The notes under the pieces were generated by a model. The model worked only from the letters and a program-made list of their open reading frames with translations, did no database searches and had not been told where the DNA came from. From Atopobium minutum (lineage in GTDB: Bacteria; Actinomycetota; Coriobacteriia; Coriobacteriales; Atopobiaceae): a stretch of DNA of 64,000 bases. How positions within the stretch are numbered: position 1 is the stretch's first letter; each line of letters begins with the position of its first letter. The translations under genes and the position numbers were made by a program. The stretch is from assembly GCA_900105895.1 (NCBI GenBank), contig FNSH01000002.1, positions 88,870 to 152,869 on the forward strand, read 5' to 3'. Below are positions 1-9,592 of this stretch, piece by piece.

Positions 1-654
1 CGCTCTTTTGAAAAACCGCTACAATAGCTTCGAGCTTTGGCGAAGGCTGTATTGGCTTGCCAGGCTTGAAGCTTTTTGGGTCTGCTGCTCACCAGCGAAA
101 ACGAACCTGTCATGTTTTGCAACCACCTCTTCCCCCGATCCAGGCGCGACCTGCGATAATGTCGTGTGGTTTGACGATGCCGATAACCCCGTCGAGCTCG
201 TAGCCAAGCAAGCGTTTGCTTTTTCTCATCTTTTTGAAGGTCGACTTTGCGCGCTTGATAGCCGTCACGGTGGATTTGTACTTATAGACGGGGTTATAAG
301 TTTGGTTGAAACTTTGCACAACCGTTCTTTTTAGGGACGGTTTTTGCATGAGTATCTGAGTATTTTTAAGATGCGCAGGATCTAATATTTGAGGTTTTAA
401 AGGCGAAGGTATGTATGCTTGAGTCTTGTTCAAGCCCTCTGGGGTAATGCCTAAACCGGCATTTACAAAGCTAGATGACGTAGTTACGGAGTTGAGTTTT
501 ATTCGTGGCGCACCTCTCGGTCGGTGCGACACTCATTTTTCTACTTCACAAAAATTTTTCAGAGTATGCCCACTCAGGTCATGTGATAAAAACATAAATG
601 GCTATACTAAACATGCTTCATCCTTAAGATTACTTTTATTTGGAGTTGAAAAAG
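1..654. other. Leader region without a supported gene
   Basis: Open frames exist on both strands here but none has a convincing ribosome binding site, a recognisable domain or natural-looking protein composition. A hairpin followed by T residues (about 317-343, arms aaccgt/acggtt) could be a terminator of an upstream plus-strand gene outside the window. The rest up to the LTA-synthase start looks like intergenic DNA or decayed sequence. Confidence 0.45.
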
Positions 655-2928
655 ATGACAGATTTGACCATGCTTTCCTCTCAATGGTCAATACTTCCTT
701 GTGTACTTTCTCTTGTGCTTCTTTTGCTTGCTGGTCTTATATGCTGGCAACGCAAGGGGATACATAAACCTCTTTATCTGGGAACCTTTGCCTGGCTTGT
801 TCCCATCATTGGAACGTATGTAGCAATGGCTGTCATGTTTGTACTTCACCTAGTCTCAGCACCTGAAGAAACGGTCAAGCTCAGTTGTCTTATACTATTC
901 TTAGCAGGCCTTATCGTGGTGTTTCGCGCACCGTTGCGTGAGTTTGCACGCATCGGTATTCAAAAGCTTGCACTCAGCCCTTCTCGGTTAAAACAGCGGC
1001 TTGCTTCTTTCTTAGTAGGCCTTCGAACTGCAGTGCTTATTATTTGCATAGCTGCACTCTCTTGCCTTTCTCTAGAATATGCCCAAAATCCAAAGATTTT
1101 TGAGACAGTACAGCTGCCCTTTGTATTTGCAAGCATTGCACTTACCGTGCTGTTTCTTACCACGCTCTATTTTATTGCCCAACGTCATGGCGCTCTGATG
1201 CCCCTGCTGAGCTTTGTCTTCTTTGGCTTTGGCCTTGGCTGCTATTTCCTTTTGCGCTTTAAATCCACTGTTATCATTCCATCGGATTTCCTCGCCTTAG
1301 AAACAGCCGCTTCTGTAGCAAACGGCTTTGTGTATTACATCACCGAAGAAGCATTCTGGGCCGCCGTATACATGGTAGGTGCCTTTGCTCTGTCATCGCT
1401 GCTGTATCCGCTGCCCTTATCGGCCGCGGCACAAGCACCACAGGATGCAAACCACAAAGACACCGCTGATGTCGAGAAACCCCTTCTCCCGAAACATATG
1501 GCGTCAGAGCAAGTACAAGCCAAGCATTTTCATATTCCACAGCTAGGCACTGTGTGGAAAAATACTCTTATTGGTGCAACTCTTCTCGTTAGCTGCATAG
1601 CTATCACCACTATTCCGGTCTACAGGGATTTAGGTGTAAAAACTATCTATTGGTCAACCTGGATTACTTATGAATCTCAAGGCTCTCTTTTGACCTTTAT
1701 CTCGGAGTGTCAAGATCTGCAGATTAAAAAGCCAGCGGGCTATACCAGTGAGGATGCAAAGAATCTCATCGACTCGTATGCTCAGAAGTATGATGCATCC
1801 AGGGGCTCTTCAGAGAAACACATGGCTGCAGTGGCACAGTTTAACGAGAAGAAGCCTACGGTTATTGCCGTAATGAACGAGGCCTATTCCAACCTTGCCA
1901 TTTTTGACGGCATGCACTCAGGATACACGGGTGAGAATTTTGTTACCAACGGTATATCTGATGCTTTGCAATCCGGGAACCTGCTTGTTTCCACCTATGG
2001 TGGTGGCACATCTAATACAGAGTTTGAATTTTTAACCGGTGAGTCCTGTTACTTTATTGGTGAAGGCAATGGATATTCACTCTATGACTTTAGTAAGGTC
2101 GATTCCCTTCCCCATATCTTTAACGCGCTGGGCTACACCTCTACTGCTATTCATGCGTACAATCCAAACAACTGGAACCGCAAAAATGCTTACCGAACCC
2201 TTGGCTTTAAATCGTTTATCTCTGGTGATTCATTTGTTGATGTAGATACCTGGCGAGGATGGCCTTCTGACAAAGCAACATATCAAAAGGTACTCGAGCT
2301 GCTTACTACTAATCCAAATCCGCAGTTCATTTTGAATGTAACCCTTGCTAATCACTCAGGCTATTCTCAACACTTGGTTGATGATTCTTACCGTCCCGGC
2401 TACACGCCTGATTTTGGCGATGACACTCTCACCGACGAGCTCAATGAATATCTGGGCTCTATGAAACGCACCGACGAGGATCTCCAGTGGTTTGTAGGGC
2501 AGCTCAAACAGCTTAATAGACCTATTGTACTGGTCTTTTTTGGTGATCATCAGCCTTCATTTACCAAAGAATACAATGATGCTTGGTTTACCGATGAGAC
2601 ACGGGCTGCCCATATAGCACGTCAATATCAGACGCACTATATCATGTGGGCTAACTATGATGTTGCCGGCAATGAACAGAACAACGATAAGAGATTTACC
2701 GCTGCATCCAGTCTTGCAAGCCACCTGCTTGATGCTATTGGCGCTCCTCTCACAGACTTTCAGAAGGCGCAGATTGCTTTAGGCGAGGAGCTGCCCGGTA
2801 TTGGCCATTACACCACTCTGAGTGCGGATGGCAACTGGTACTTCCCCGACGATAAGAACGCTCCCAGCTATACTCTGCAGACAGAACTACAAAAAATGAG
2901 CTACCACAACTTTGCAGAACGCGTCTAA
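655..2928 (+). CDS. LTA synthase-like membrane phosphoglycerol transferase (first copy)
   Basis: Multi-pass membrane enzyme of the LtaS/MdoB alkaline-phosphatase superfamily, expected to transfer glycerol-phosphate or a related group from a lipid donor to an extracellular acceptor polymer. The first half is hydrophobic with several membrane segments. The extracellular catalytic half shows a metal-binding motif NEAYSN, the nucleophile motif GGGTSNTEFEFLTG with Thr at about residue 452, and FFGDHQPSF with the Asp-His metal ligands. I chose the ATG at 655 because GGAG lies nine bases upstream; a TTG at 640 is also in frame. It pairs with a paralogue at 4412. The exact polymer cannot be told from sequence; actinobacteria of this group may make lipoglycan or teichoic-acid-like polymers. 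Confidence 0.88.
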   Translation: MTDLTMLSSQWSILPCVLSLVLLLLAGLICWQRKGIHKPLYLGTFAWLVPIIGTYVAMAVMFVLHLVSAPEETVKLSCLILFLAGLIVVFRAPLREFARIGIQKLALSPSRLKQRLASFLVGLRTAVLIICIAALSCLSLEYAQNPKIFETVQLPFVFASIALTVLFLTTLYFIAQRHGALMPLLSFVFFGFGLGCYFLLRFKSTVIIPSDFLALETAASVANGFVYYITEEAFWAAVYMVGAFALSSLLYPLPLSAAAQAPQDANHKDTADVEKPLLPKHMASEQVQAKHFHIPQLGTVWKNTLIGATLLVSCIAITTIPVYRDLGVKTIYWSTWITYESQGSLLTFISECQDLQIKKPAGYTSEDAKNLIDSYAQKYDASRGSSEKHMAAVAQFNEKKPTVIAVMNEAYSNLAIFDGMHSGYTGENFVTNGISDALQSGNLLVSTYGGGTSNTEFEFLTGESCYFIGEGNGYSLYDFSKVDSLPHIFNALGYTSTAIHAYNPNNWNRKNAYRTLGFKSFISGDSFVDVDTWRGWPSDKATYQKVLELLTTNPNPQFILNVTLANHSGYSQHLVDDSYRPGYTPDFGDDTLTDELNEYLGSMKRTDEDLQWFVGQLKQLNRPIVLVFFGDHQPSFTKEYNDAWFTDETRAAHIARQYQTHYIMWANYDVAGNEQNNDKRFTAASSLASHLLDAIGAPLTDFQKAQIALGEELPGIGHYTTLSADGNWYFPDDKNAPSYTLQTELQKMSYHNFAERV

Positions 2929-2956
2929 AGTCGCCATCCAACAGCACCTTTAAGCG

Positions 2957-4156
2957 TTACTTGCTCCGCACAGCCTTGCGCACAAAGCGAGCAATAGTTT
3001 GGTAAAGCAACACAAGAAGCCCGACCACAACAAAAATCAAAAGGCCCTTGATAAAAGGATGCATACTCAAGAGTTGAGATGCGCGAGGATGCGTCCCCAA
3101 CTGTACGCCCAGCCAATTAATAGCTGGATAATGGAACAGATAAATACCAAAGGTTAGTACAGCAATGCGATTAAGTATGGTTTGCATCCCTGCAGGAAGT
3201 TTTTGAAGCAGTGGCTCTGAACAGCGAACTGCATGGAACAGTGCACACGCCTGAATAACGGTCAGGATATTGTTGGGACTGGTCCAGAAATTATCGGTAG
3301 GCTTATCGGGAAAATATAAGCCAGCAGAGAAGGACGTAGCAGAGTTGGCAATACGCGCCAGACAGTACATTGCCGTCAAAGAAGCCACCAAGGACACAAC
3401 GGCGATGATTGCACTCTTTTTAGACGGTTTGATATAGGTTGCTACAAAATAGCCCAACACATAATAAAACGCCCAGTTATCCGTAAAGAAAGGCCAGGCA
3501 AACAGCTGTGTAATGCCTGTAAAGTCATGAAACCAATTAACGGTAGGTAGCACAAATCCCAGTACACAAGAAACAAGAAGAAAGAGCTTGAGGATCTTCT
3601 CGTCTTCTACAATAAGGGCAAGCAGCGGCGTTAATACATAGAGGTACACGAGGGAATACAAGAACCAATAGACGTCACAAATCTGATTGGTGCAAAAACG
3701 TCGAATAAAATCCTGAACGCCTAGGCTGTTGGCCAACTGTTGTGCGCCATAAAAATGATCTGGCAACAGACCGTATGCAAGGTATACAAGAATGCTTGAA
3801 ATAATCAGCGGCACCACAACACGCTTAACACGTTTACATAGAAATTGTTCTGTTGAATACTTTTTACGATACCCCAGCAGATTTGCTCCACTCAGCATGA
3901 AGAATACTGGTACAGAAAACTTACCCATTACCTGCCAAAACAGGGACACATACCAAACTTGATCGCGCACAGGCGAGAAATATACAAGCGTGACATGCAG
4001 CATAACCACTGCAAAACATGACAAGATATTCAATACGGAATATGACAGTAGTCTTGTATGAGCAGAGGCGATAGAAGCTGCAGAAGCGGTAGCGATCATC
4101 GAAGCCGTCGATTTTGGCTGCTGGGCTATGACAGACTGGTTATTCTCTTCAGACAC
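2957..4156 (-). CDS. Membrane acyltransferase (acyltransferase_3 family)
   Basis: A 399-residue integral membrane protein of the OafA/WecH type, which O-acetylates cell-surface glycans. After a polar N-terminus of about 35 residues come about ten hydrophobic segments. The early segment contains the conserved His in VVMLHVTL, followed by a FFMLSG-type motif typical of the family. It is convergent with the upstream LTA-synthase gene (28 bases between stops) and lies between two LTA-synthase paralogues, so modification of the polymer they make is a reasonable inference but not proven. Confidence 0.85.
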   Translation of the reverse strand: MSEENNQSVIAQQPKSTASMIATASAASIASAHTRLLSYSVLNILSCFAVVMLHVTLVYFSPVRDQVWYVSLFWQVMGKFSVPVFFMLSGANLLGYRKKYSTEQFLCKRVKRVVVPLIISSILVYLAYGLLPDHFYGAQQLANSLGVQDFIRRFCTNQICDVYWFLYSLVYLYVLTPLLALIVEDEKILKLFLLVSCVLGFVLPTVNWFHDFTGITQLFAWPFFTDNWAFYYVLGYFVATYIKPSKKSAIIAVVSLVASLTAMYCLARIANSATSFSAGLYFPDKPTDNFWTSPNNILTVIQACALFHAVRCSEPLLQKLPAGMQTILNRIAVLTFGIYLFHYPAINWLGVQLGTHPRASQLLSMHPFIKGLLIFVVVGLLVLLYQTIARFVRKAVRSK

Positions 4157-4411
4157 AGGTACTCCTTATGAGGTCGCCGCCTTTATGGGGATGCCAATTT
4201 TTATACCTTTGCCAATACTGCGAGATTGGCACTTTTCTTTCCTAGTATACGTAGTTTTTAATTTCTGTAGCACCACAACAAGACAGAAAGCAACAAATGG
4301 TTGCTGTTCAATCTTACTTCTGATGCAAGAAGTTGAACAAATCAAAGAGGTAGTAATAAAATGTGTACGATAAAACCTATATCTGTTATCCGACTGATTT
4401 GAGACTTCTTC

Positions 4412-6604
4412 ATGAATTCTGTGTATATGCTGTTTGCTAACATGGCAAACCTTATCTCTACCCTGCCGCTCATTCCCATAGCTTTTGTCGTAGCACTGCT
4501 TATTGTCAACAACATAGCTAAGCTGGATAAAGGTGCCAAGAAACACCTTCCTATAGCAGTACAAATCCTTACCGCCAATGCATACAGCTGTGCCTTTGGT
4601 TGCGCAGGCTTTGCCGTCTTTTTTGGTTTAGGGTGGACATCACTTTGGATAACGCTACTTAGTGCAGCCGTTCTGTTTGGCATAAGTTTTGTTGCAGGCA
4701 AGCGTGAAGCGTATAGCGCCCACATTGCACATGCTTTGAACTGCCTACCATATCGTGCACAGATTGTCCTTGTGGATGTTGTTTCCATAGCCTTTCAGCT
4801 TGTATCGGCATTTTACGCTTTAGAAGCACCCTATAACGAAGGACTCGTATTCGTTGAGCCACCCTTTTTGTTTATGGATTTAGGGCTTATGCTTTTGGCA
4901 ATAGTAAGCATTTATTACCTCAGTCATCGTAATGCCATTGCAAATAGCGTACTGCAAGGGTTTTTCTTTGTATGGGGCCTTGCTCAATACTACCTATGGC
5001 AGTTTAAAAATACCGCCATCATGCCCGCCGACCTCTTTGCTTTAGGTACGGCCGCTGCTGTTTCTGGCAATTATTCTTATGCCTGGAAAGACAGTGTTTT
5101 AGCTGGTCTGATAGCTTTTTGCTTTGGCATGCTTGTAATTTCCTATCTGGGTATCCTACGCCACAAACTTCAGGCACAAGGACAGGTCAAAATCGCCAAA
5201 CGCATACGGTATACGTCTGTTGGCATGACCACATTGATCGGCCTTGTAAGTGCGACTGTGTTGGGAAGTATGCTTGTTTTTCCCAACTATAACCAGATAG
5301 GTGCCGGCATTAACTATTTCTGGCCGCTGTATGTCTTTCGTCAGCATGGCGCGGTGCTGAGCTTTACTGCAGGTGTACAAGATTTGATCATCAAGAAACC
5401 AGCTGGATATAGCGATAAAAGCGCGCAAGAACTGCTCGATTCCTACGTGGCACAGTACAATACCACACTCGACAACACCTCAGGGCGCCAAGCTGCGGTA
5501 GCGCAGTACAACGCCCAAAAACCTAACATCATTGTTGTCATGGATGAAACCTTTGCAGACCTCTCCGACTTTGACAACATGCATGACAACTATACCGGTC
5601 CCGAGTTCTTTACTACCGGCATGAAAGACGCACTGGGAGCGGGTAAGCTTGCAGTATCTGTTTTAGGTGGTGGCACCGCAAACTCTGAGTTTGAATTCTT
5701 AACCGGCAATAGCATGGCCTACCTCGGTCTTGGCAAGTACCCCTATGCCATCTACCGCTTTTCTCGCTATGAATCCCTGCCTTCGCTCCTTAAAAAGCAG
5801 GGCTATGATAGCACTGCTATACATCCCAATCTGGCCGGTAATTGGAATCGCGATAAAACCTATGAGGACATGAAGTTTGACCGGTTCTACAGCATTGATG
5901 ATTTCCCTAATGCGCCCGTATTCCATAACGGCGTTACGGACAAGGCTACCTTTGACAAGTGCCTCGACCTTATCAAAAACTCTGACAAGCCGCAGTTTAT
6001 TTTTAATGTAACCATGCAAAATCACTCGGACTATAGTAAAAATAATATCCCTGCAGATCGTCTAACCAAGATACATCCTTCTGATCTATCTTCTCCAGAG
6101 CAAGATGGCATCCTCAATGAATATCTCAGCTGTATTAAAGCTTCCGACGAAGATCTCAAATACTTAGTATCACAACTCAAAGAGCTCAAGAAACCTACTG
6201 TTTTAGTTTATTTTGGTGACCATCAGCCCAACTTTACACCCACCTACAACGATGCCTGGTTTAGCGGTGAGTCCGATCTTATTCACAATCAGCGCCTATA
6301 TCACACTTCATATGTGATGTGGGCAAACTATACGGTAGCTGGTGCAGCACAGAACACGCGCGCTGAATACAGCAGTGCCAATTTCCTAGCCGTACAAATG
6401 CTGTACACCATTGGCGCCCCTCTTACTGACTATCAGAAAGCTCAACTGGCTATACGTATACAAATGCCCGCCATCAATGCTTTTGGACTTTTAGACACTG
6501 CAGGCAACTGGCATAGCCTCACCCAGCAGGATGATTCTATGCATACTCTCTCGGAGGACTTCCGAACACTAACATACTACGAGTTTGCAACTAAACTTTC
6601 CTAG
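4412..6604 (+). CDS. LTA synthase-like membrane phosphoglycerol transferase (second copy)
   Basis: A 730-residue paralogue of the protein at 655. It has about five N-terminal membrane segments and then an extracellular sulfatase-fold domain. Key motifs are MDETFADLSDF (metal-binding Glu), GGGTANSEFEFLTG with the nucleophile Thr at about residue 422, and YFGDHQPNF with the metal-binding Asp-His. The two copies share extended blocks around the active site (for example the KKPAGY segment and DHQP..F...YNDAWF) but differ in the membrane part, so they are old duplicates rather than a recent copy. The RBS before the first ATG is weak; ATGs at 4424 or 4442 are alternatives. Confidence 0.87.
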   Translation: MNSVYMLFANMANLISTLPLIPIAFVVALLIVNNIAKLDKGAKKHLPIAVQILTANAYSCAFGCAGFAVFFGLGWTSLWITLLSAAVLFGISFVAGKREAYSAHIAHALNCLPYRAQIVLVDVVSIAFQLVSAFYALEAPYNEGLVFVEPPFLFMDLGLMLLAIVSIYYLSHRNAIANSVLQGFFFVWGLAQYYLWQFKNTAIMPADLFALGTAAAVSGNYSYAWKDSVLAGLIAFCFGMLVISYLGILRHKLQAQGQVKIAKRIRYTSVGMTTLIGLVSATVLGSMLVFPNYNQIGAGINYFWPLYVFRQHGAVLSFTAGVQDLIIKKPAGYSDKSAQELLDSYVAQYNTTLDNTSGRQAAVAQYNAQKPNIIVVMDETFADLSDFDNMHDNYTGPEFFTTGMKDALGAGKLAVSVLGGGTANSEFEFLTGNSMAYLGLGKYPYAIYRFSRYESLPSLLKKQGYDSTAIHPNLAGNWNRDKTYEDMKFDRFYSIDDFPNAPVFHNGVTDKATFDKCLDLIKNSDKPQFIFNVTMQNHSDYSKNNIPADRLTKIHPSDLSSPEQDGILNEYLSCIKASDEDLKYLVSQLKELKKPTVLVYFGDHQPNFTPTYNDAWFSGESDLIHNQRLYHTSYVMWANYTVAGAAQNTRAEYSSANFLAVQMLYTIGAPLTDYQKAQLAIRIQMPAINAFGLLDTAGNWHSLTQQDDSMHTLSEDFRTLTYYEFATKLS

Positions 6605-6639
6605 GTTCGTACCTTCATACATAAACAAGGAGACAACTC

Positions 6640-7425
6640 ATGACTTCTCATAACAACACAAGCCCTCTGGGCCCTAGCTATCACCGTGGACCCGTTACCC
6701 TTCGCGGAAAAATGATCCCGCAAAGCACTTCCACCCAGCATTTTTTGTCGCCCGACTACAACGCAGACTGGATTCATGATGATCCCTGGCGCGTGCTGCG
6801 TATTCAAGCTGAGTTTGTAGACGGCTTTGGCGCTCTGGCAGAGCTTGGCCCTGCAATCTCTGTGTTTGGTTCTGCGCGCACCACTCCGGATAACCCGTAC
6901 TATCAGGCTGCACAGACGATGGGTGAGCTTATTGCACAAAAGGGCTATGCGCTCATTACGGGAGGCGGCCCTGGCATCATGGAGGCAGCTAATCGTGGTG
7001 CTACAGAGGCTGGCGGAGTATCGGTGGGACTTGGTATTGAGCTTCCCCACGAACAAGGCATCAATGATTGGGTTAACCTTGGCATGAGCTTTCGTTACTT
7101 TTTTGTGCGTAAAACGATGTTTATGAAGTATTCTGCGGGCGCCATCATCTGCCCAGGCGGCTTTGGGACGCTGGATGAAACGTTTGAGCTCCTTACCCTC
7201 GTGCAAACACATAAAACACCTTCTATGCCCATCGTAATGTTTGGCACAGACTACTGGTCTGGCCTGTTTGATTGGATTAAAACATCCATGCTTGCCGAGG
7301 GCGCTATCTCTCAGTTTGACACATCACTCATTACGTTTACCGATAATCCCCAAGAGGCTGTAGACTGCGCATGCCCTGATCATCTCTTGTCTTCTATCGA
7401 GAAAAACAGACCTGAAGCACACTAA
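6640..7425 (+). CDS. LOG family protein (TIGR00730-type nucleotide phosphoribohydrolase)
   Basis: A 261-residue Rossmann-fold protein of the LOG/YgdH family, long mis-named lysine decarboxylase. Characterised members release the base from nucleoside 5'-monophosphates (cytokinin activation in plants, purine nucleotide turnover in bacteria). The signature PGGFGTLDE is present with the preceding GGGPGIMEAANRGA nucleotide-binding loop. A strong AAGGAGA site sits eight bases before the ATG. It starts 36 bases after the second LTA-synthase gene and may be co-transcribed with it. A terminator hairpin follows at 7535. Confidence 0.9.
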   Translation: MTSHNNTSPLGPSYHRGPVTLRGKMIPQSTSTQHFLSPDYNADWIHDDPWRVLRIQAEFVDGFGALAELGPAISVFGSARTTPDNPYYQAAQTMGELIAQKGYALITGGGPGIMEAANRGATEAGGVSVGLGIELPHEQGINDWVNLGMSFRYFFVRKTMFMKYSAGAIICPGGFGTLDETFELLTLVQTHKTPSMPIVMFGTDYWSGLFDWIKTSMLAEGAISQFDTSLITFTDNPQEAVDCACPDHLLSSIEKNRPEAH

Positions 7426-7534
7426 GCATTTTGAGAAAGTACTTCCAGATGGTCAGTAATCCTCGAAGAAACAAATGTGTTTTGTGCTATCCACAAATAC
7501 ATACGATAATCGATCTTTTATTGTATATTCAGCT

Positions 7535-7575
7535 ATCCCCAATCACAGAAAAATGGTTGGGGATTTTCTTTCTTT
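7535..7575 (+). terminator. Rho-independent terminator
   Basis: Perfect arms atccccaa (7535-7542) and ttggggat (7557-7564) followed by a T-rich run. It ends the transcript of the LOG-family gene. Confidence 0.8.
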
Positions 7576-7704
7576 TTTGGTCTTTTATGGCGATTACCTG
7601 CAAATACGCTTACCAAAAAATGTCTTGCACAATTGTTTCAAACATGTTACAAAACAACTGTAATGAATAACGCGTCCGGTTTTTGAATAAGGAAGGAGTA
7701 TTGT

Positions 7705-7899
7705 ATGGGACCAATTTTTTCCTTTTTGCCCTTGCCTCTCATGATTGCAGCGCTCGTCCTCTGTGAAGTTGTTTTTCTCGCCAGCATTTTGGGTATTTGC
7801 AGTCTAATTAGAAAAGCTATCGATAAGATCACAGGCACACCTACGGGTCATTACAACTCTATGACCTATCCCAGTGAGATGGAGTTCCGCTGCCTCTAA
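7705..7899 (+). CDS. Small single-span membrane protein
   Basis: A 64-residue protein with one long hydrophobic segment (about residues 5-37), a short basic stretch after it (LIRKAIDK) and a polar tail. A good ribosome binding site (GGAAGGAG) lies about seven bases before the ATG and the gene stands alone, which supports a real gene. I do not recognise the family. Confidence 0.6.
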   Translation: MGPIFSFLPLPLMIAALVLCEVVFLASILGICSLIRKAIDKITGTPTGHYNSMTYPSEMEFRCL

Positions 7900-7962
7900 G
7901 GCACCAGCTGGTCGTGTTAATCAGCCAAACACGTCGGCTTGCTACAATGGTGTTGGGGCTAG

Positions 7963-8000
7963 AGACCTACTTTGCATCTATACAAGGCAGGTCTTATTCT
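7963..8000 (+). terminator. Possible terminator hairpin
   Basis: Arms agacct and aggtct with a long loop of about 20 bases, followed by tattctttc. Weak T tract, so only a candidate terminator for the small membrane protein gene. Confidence 0.35.
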
Positions 8001-8228
8001 TTCACAAAGCATGCACCAATCTTCTGAGGGCCTGCTATCAGTGATGAGGTAAGAAATCTGTTGTAAATCGATAAGGTGCAAAAAGCTGTCCGTAGAAATA
8101 AGGTAAAAAGTTTTACATCAATACATAAAAGGTCCACACATAAGCATGGGGGCGCTGTCACGTAGGTTAGAGACTACTTATCTAAAAGAAACTTCTTTAC
8201 CAATAAGATTATACGAACCCTTTATGGC

Positions 8229-8396
8229 TCATATGTCTAAATGCCCGCCAGAAATATATACCATTTCAAGCAAATCATCATCAATCGCCATATTATACTA
8301 ACCAACGCTTGGTGCATTTTTTGCAAGCTTTATAACTGTTATAGGCTCACTACCAGCAGATAAGACCCATGAATCAACTATTTTAACTTTATCCAT
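8229..8396 (-). pseudogene. Possible immunity-protein remnant with an in-frame amber codon
   Basis: ATG at 8396 is preceded by a good GGGAGATGAG site and opens a 32-codon frame (MDKVKIVDSW...) that stops at TAG (8298-8300). Beyond the TAG the same frame continues with natural-looking acidic sequence (MAIDDDLLEMVYISGG) to a TGA at 8229. It lies directly downstream of the toxin-tail remnant at 8429 on the same strand, where an immunity gene normally sits. Function is inferred from position only. Confidence 0.4.
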
Positions 8397-8428
8397 TAGT
8401 CTCATCTCCCTTTTAGTAAATCATTAAG

Positions 8429-8745
8429 TTACCCCCAATAATAGCTGAGGTTCTTCTTGGCAAATTCTATCTCATTTTTGGTATTTGATACTAATTTGTT
8501 GCACCTAAAAGATACTTTTGTGCATCAATTTCTCTACGCAATATCATCTCTCCAAATGACAAATTCTCATAGTCCCCTAGAAAAGCCTGTTTGAAGTGGT
8601 ATATCTCTTCAAACATCTCAGAAGTAGTAGCATTCTCACGAAGAAAAAAAATGTATCACCAATACTTGAAGCACCTGCACCCATTTTGTCGAGATGCTGC
8701 ACCACATCACCACTTGGAACTTAAGGCTGTTTTGTCCTTACCGTG
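8429..8745 (-). pseudogene. Remnant of a polymorphic-toxin C-terminal domain
   Basis: On the minus strand one can read, across three frames, an SSIGDTF block, then LRENATTSEMFEEIYHFKQ, then REIDAQKYLLGATN, an in-frame TAG, and then QIPK followed after a shift by a lysine-rich tail ending at TAA (8429-8431). The TTSEMFEEIYH...EIDAQKYL pattern is, as I recall it, found at the extreme C-terminus of contact-dependent/Rhs-type polymorphic toxins. Frame changes occur in an 8-base T run and a 5-base A run. No N-terminal delivery part is present, so it is a dead toxin tail, probably the leftover of a displaced cassette. Confidence 0.45.
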
Positions 8746-8844
8746 CCACTATGTTACAGAATTGAGCTATGTATCTACTTAACTATTACATTACAGCAGT
8801 ACTATTGGATTATAATTCGATTATAAAAAAGGAGGTCTTCTCGA

Positions 8845-9261
8845 ATGAACGCAAAAACAGAATTTTTAAAAATTATGGCTGAACAAACAACAATAGCCTT
8901 AGCAACCTCTGTAAATGATATTCCAAATGTGAGAATCGTAAATTTTTATTTTGAGCCAACTGAAAATAAAATTTATTTTTCGTCTTTTAAAGGGGACGAC
9001 AAAATCAAAGAAATAGAATCAAATCCATGTGTGTCATTTACTACAATCCCTCACTCAGGAAATGAATATGTCAGAGCTAAGGGTATCGTCCAGAAAAGTC
9101 CAAAAACTATTTTTGATGTTGCTAAACAATTTATTGCTAAAATTCCGGATTACAAAGATGTTATAGAGTGTGCCGGGGAATCCTTGATTTTATTTGAAGT
9201 AAGCTTTGATACGGCTATAGTTACAAAGGATTTAGACACAATTACAACATTAAAGCTATAA
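8845..9261 (+). CDS. Pyridoxamine 5'-phosphate oxidase-fold protein
   Basis: A 138-residue PPOX-family split-barrel flavoprotein. The order of blocks fits: ALATSVNDIPNVRIVNF, then IYFSSFKGDDKIKEI, then CVSFTTIP and EYVRAKG. Such small proteins usually bind FMN or a related flavin and reduce or protect small molecules; the substrate is unknown. A strong AAAAGGAGG site precedes the ATG. Base composition is clearly more AT-rich than the surrounding chromosome, which suggests transfer from a low-GC Firmicute. Confidence 0.82.
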   Translation: MNAKTEFLKIMAEQTTIALATSVNDIPNVRIVNFYFEPTENKIYFSSFKGDDKIKEIESNPCVSFTTIPHSGNEYVRAKGIVQKSPKTIFDVAKQFIAKIPDYKDVIECAGESLILFEVSFDTAIVTKDLDTITTLKL

Positions 9262-9327
9262 CTTATAACCTATATATTAAAGTAAAAGTGAAATACTTTC
9301 TTTGAAGAAACTTCAGTTAACAGACCT

Positions 9328-9543
9328 TTAGTTAATGTTTACCGTCCTGTTGCCTAGGATAACCATCACTTCGCATTTTATACGCTTCTCTTTGCAGCAG
9401 GCAATACTAGTCTCCACCGCATCTTCCAATCCAGAATTAAGAGTATAAGATATACCGATAAAAAATATTGTATGCTCTCTTTTCCAAACATAAAGAGTTT
9501 CTCGTAAAGAGCTTGCATAACTATGTGTAATGCCATCGTTATT
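9328..9543 (-). pseudogene. Unrecognised gene fragment next to tRNA-Cys
   Basis: A start-less minus-strand open frame of about 71 codons reads like real protein (SLRETLYVWKREHTIFFIG, then GLEDAVETSIACCKEKRIK, VMVILGN) and ends at TAA (9328-9330). A stop codon lies just upstream and no ATG/GTG/TTG with an RBS was found, so it would be the 3' piece of a lost gene. I do not recognise the family. Confidence 0.25.
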
Positions 9544-9592
9544 TTATATAAAAAATGGAGCCTCTTTTCTAAAGAAACCCCAGGTAAACATA

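Noticed and set aside
8..532. Overlapping open frames on both strands at the left edge
   Set aside because: No RBS, no domain, unnatural composition, mutually overlapping.
7431..7670. 79-codon plus-strand frame after the LOG-family gene
   Set aside because: It runs through the terminator hairpin and its translation has no protein-like pattern.
8229..8745. Stop-codon reassignment or amber suppression
   Set aside because: TAG is used as a normal stop elsewhere in the window (for example the glycyl radical enzyme gene), so decay is the simpler explanation.
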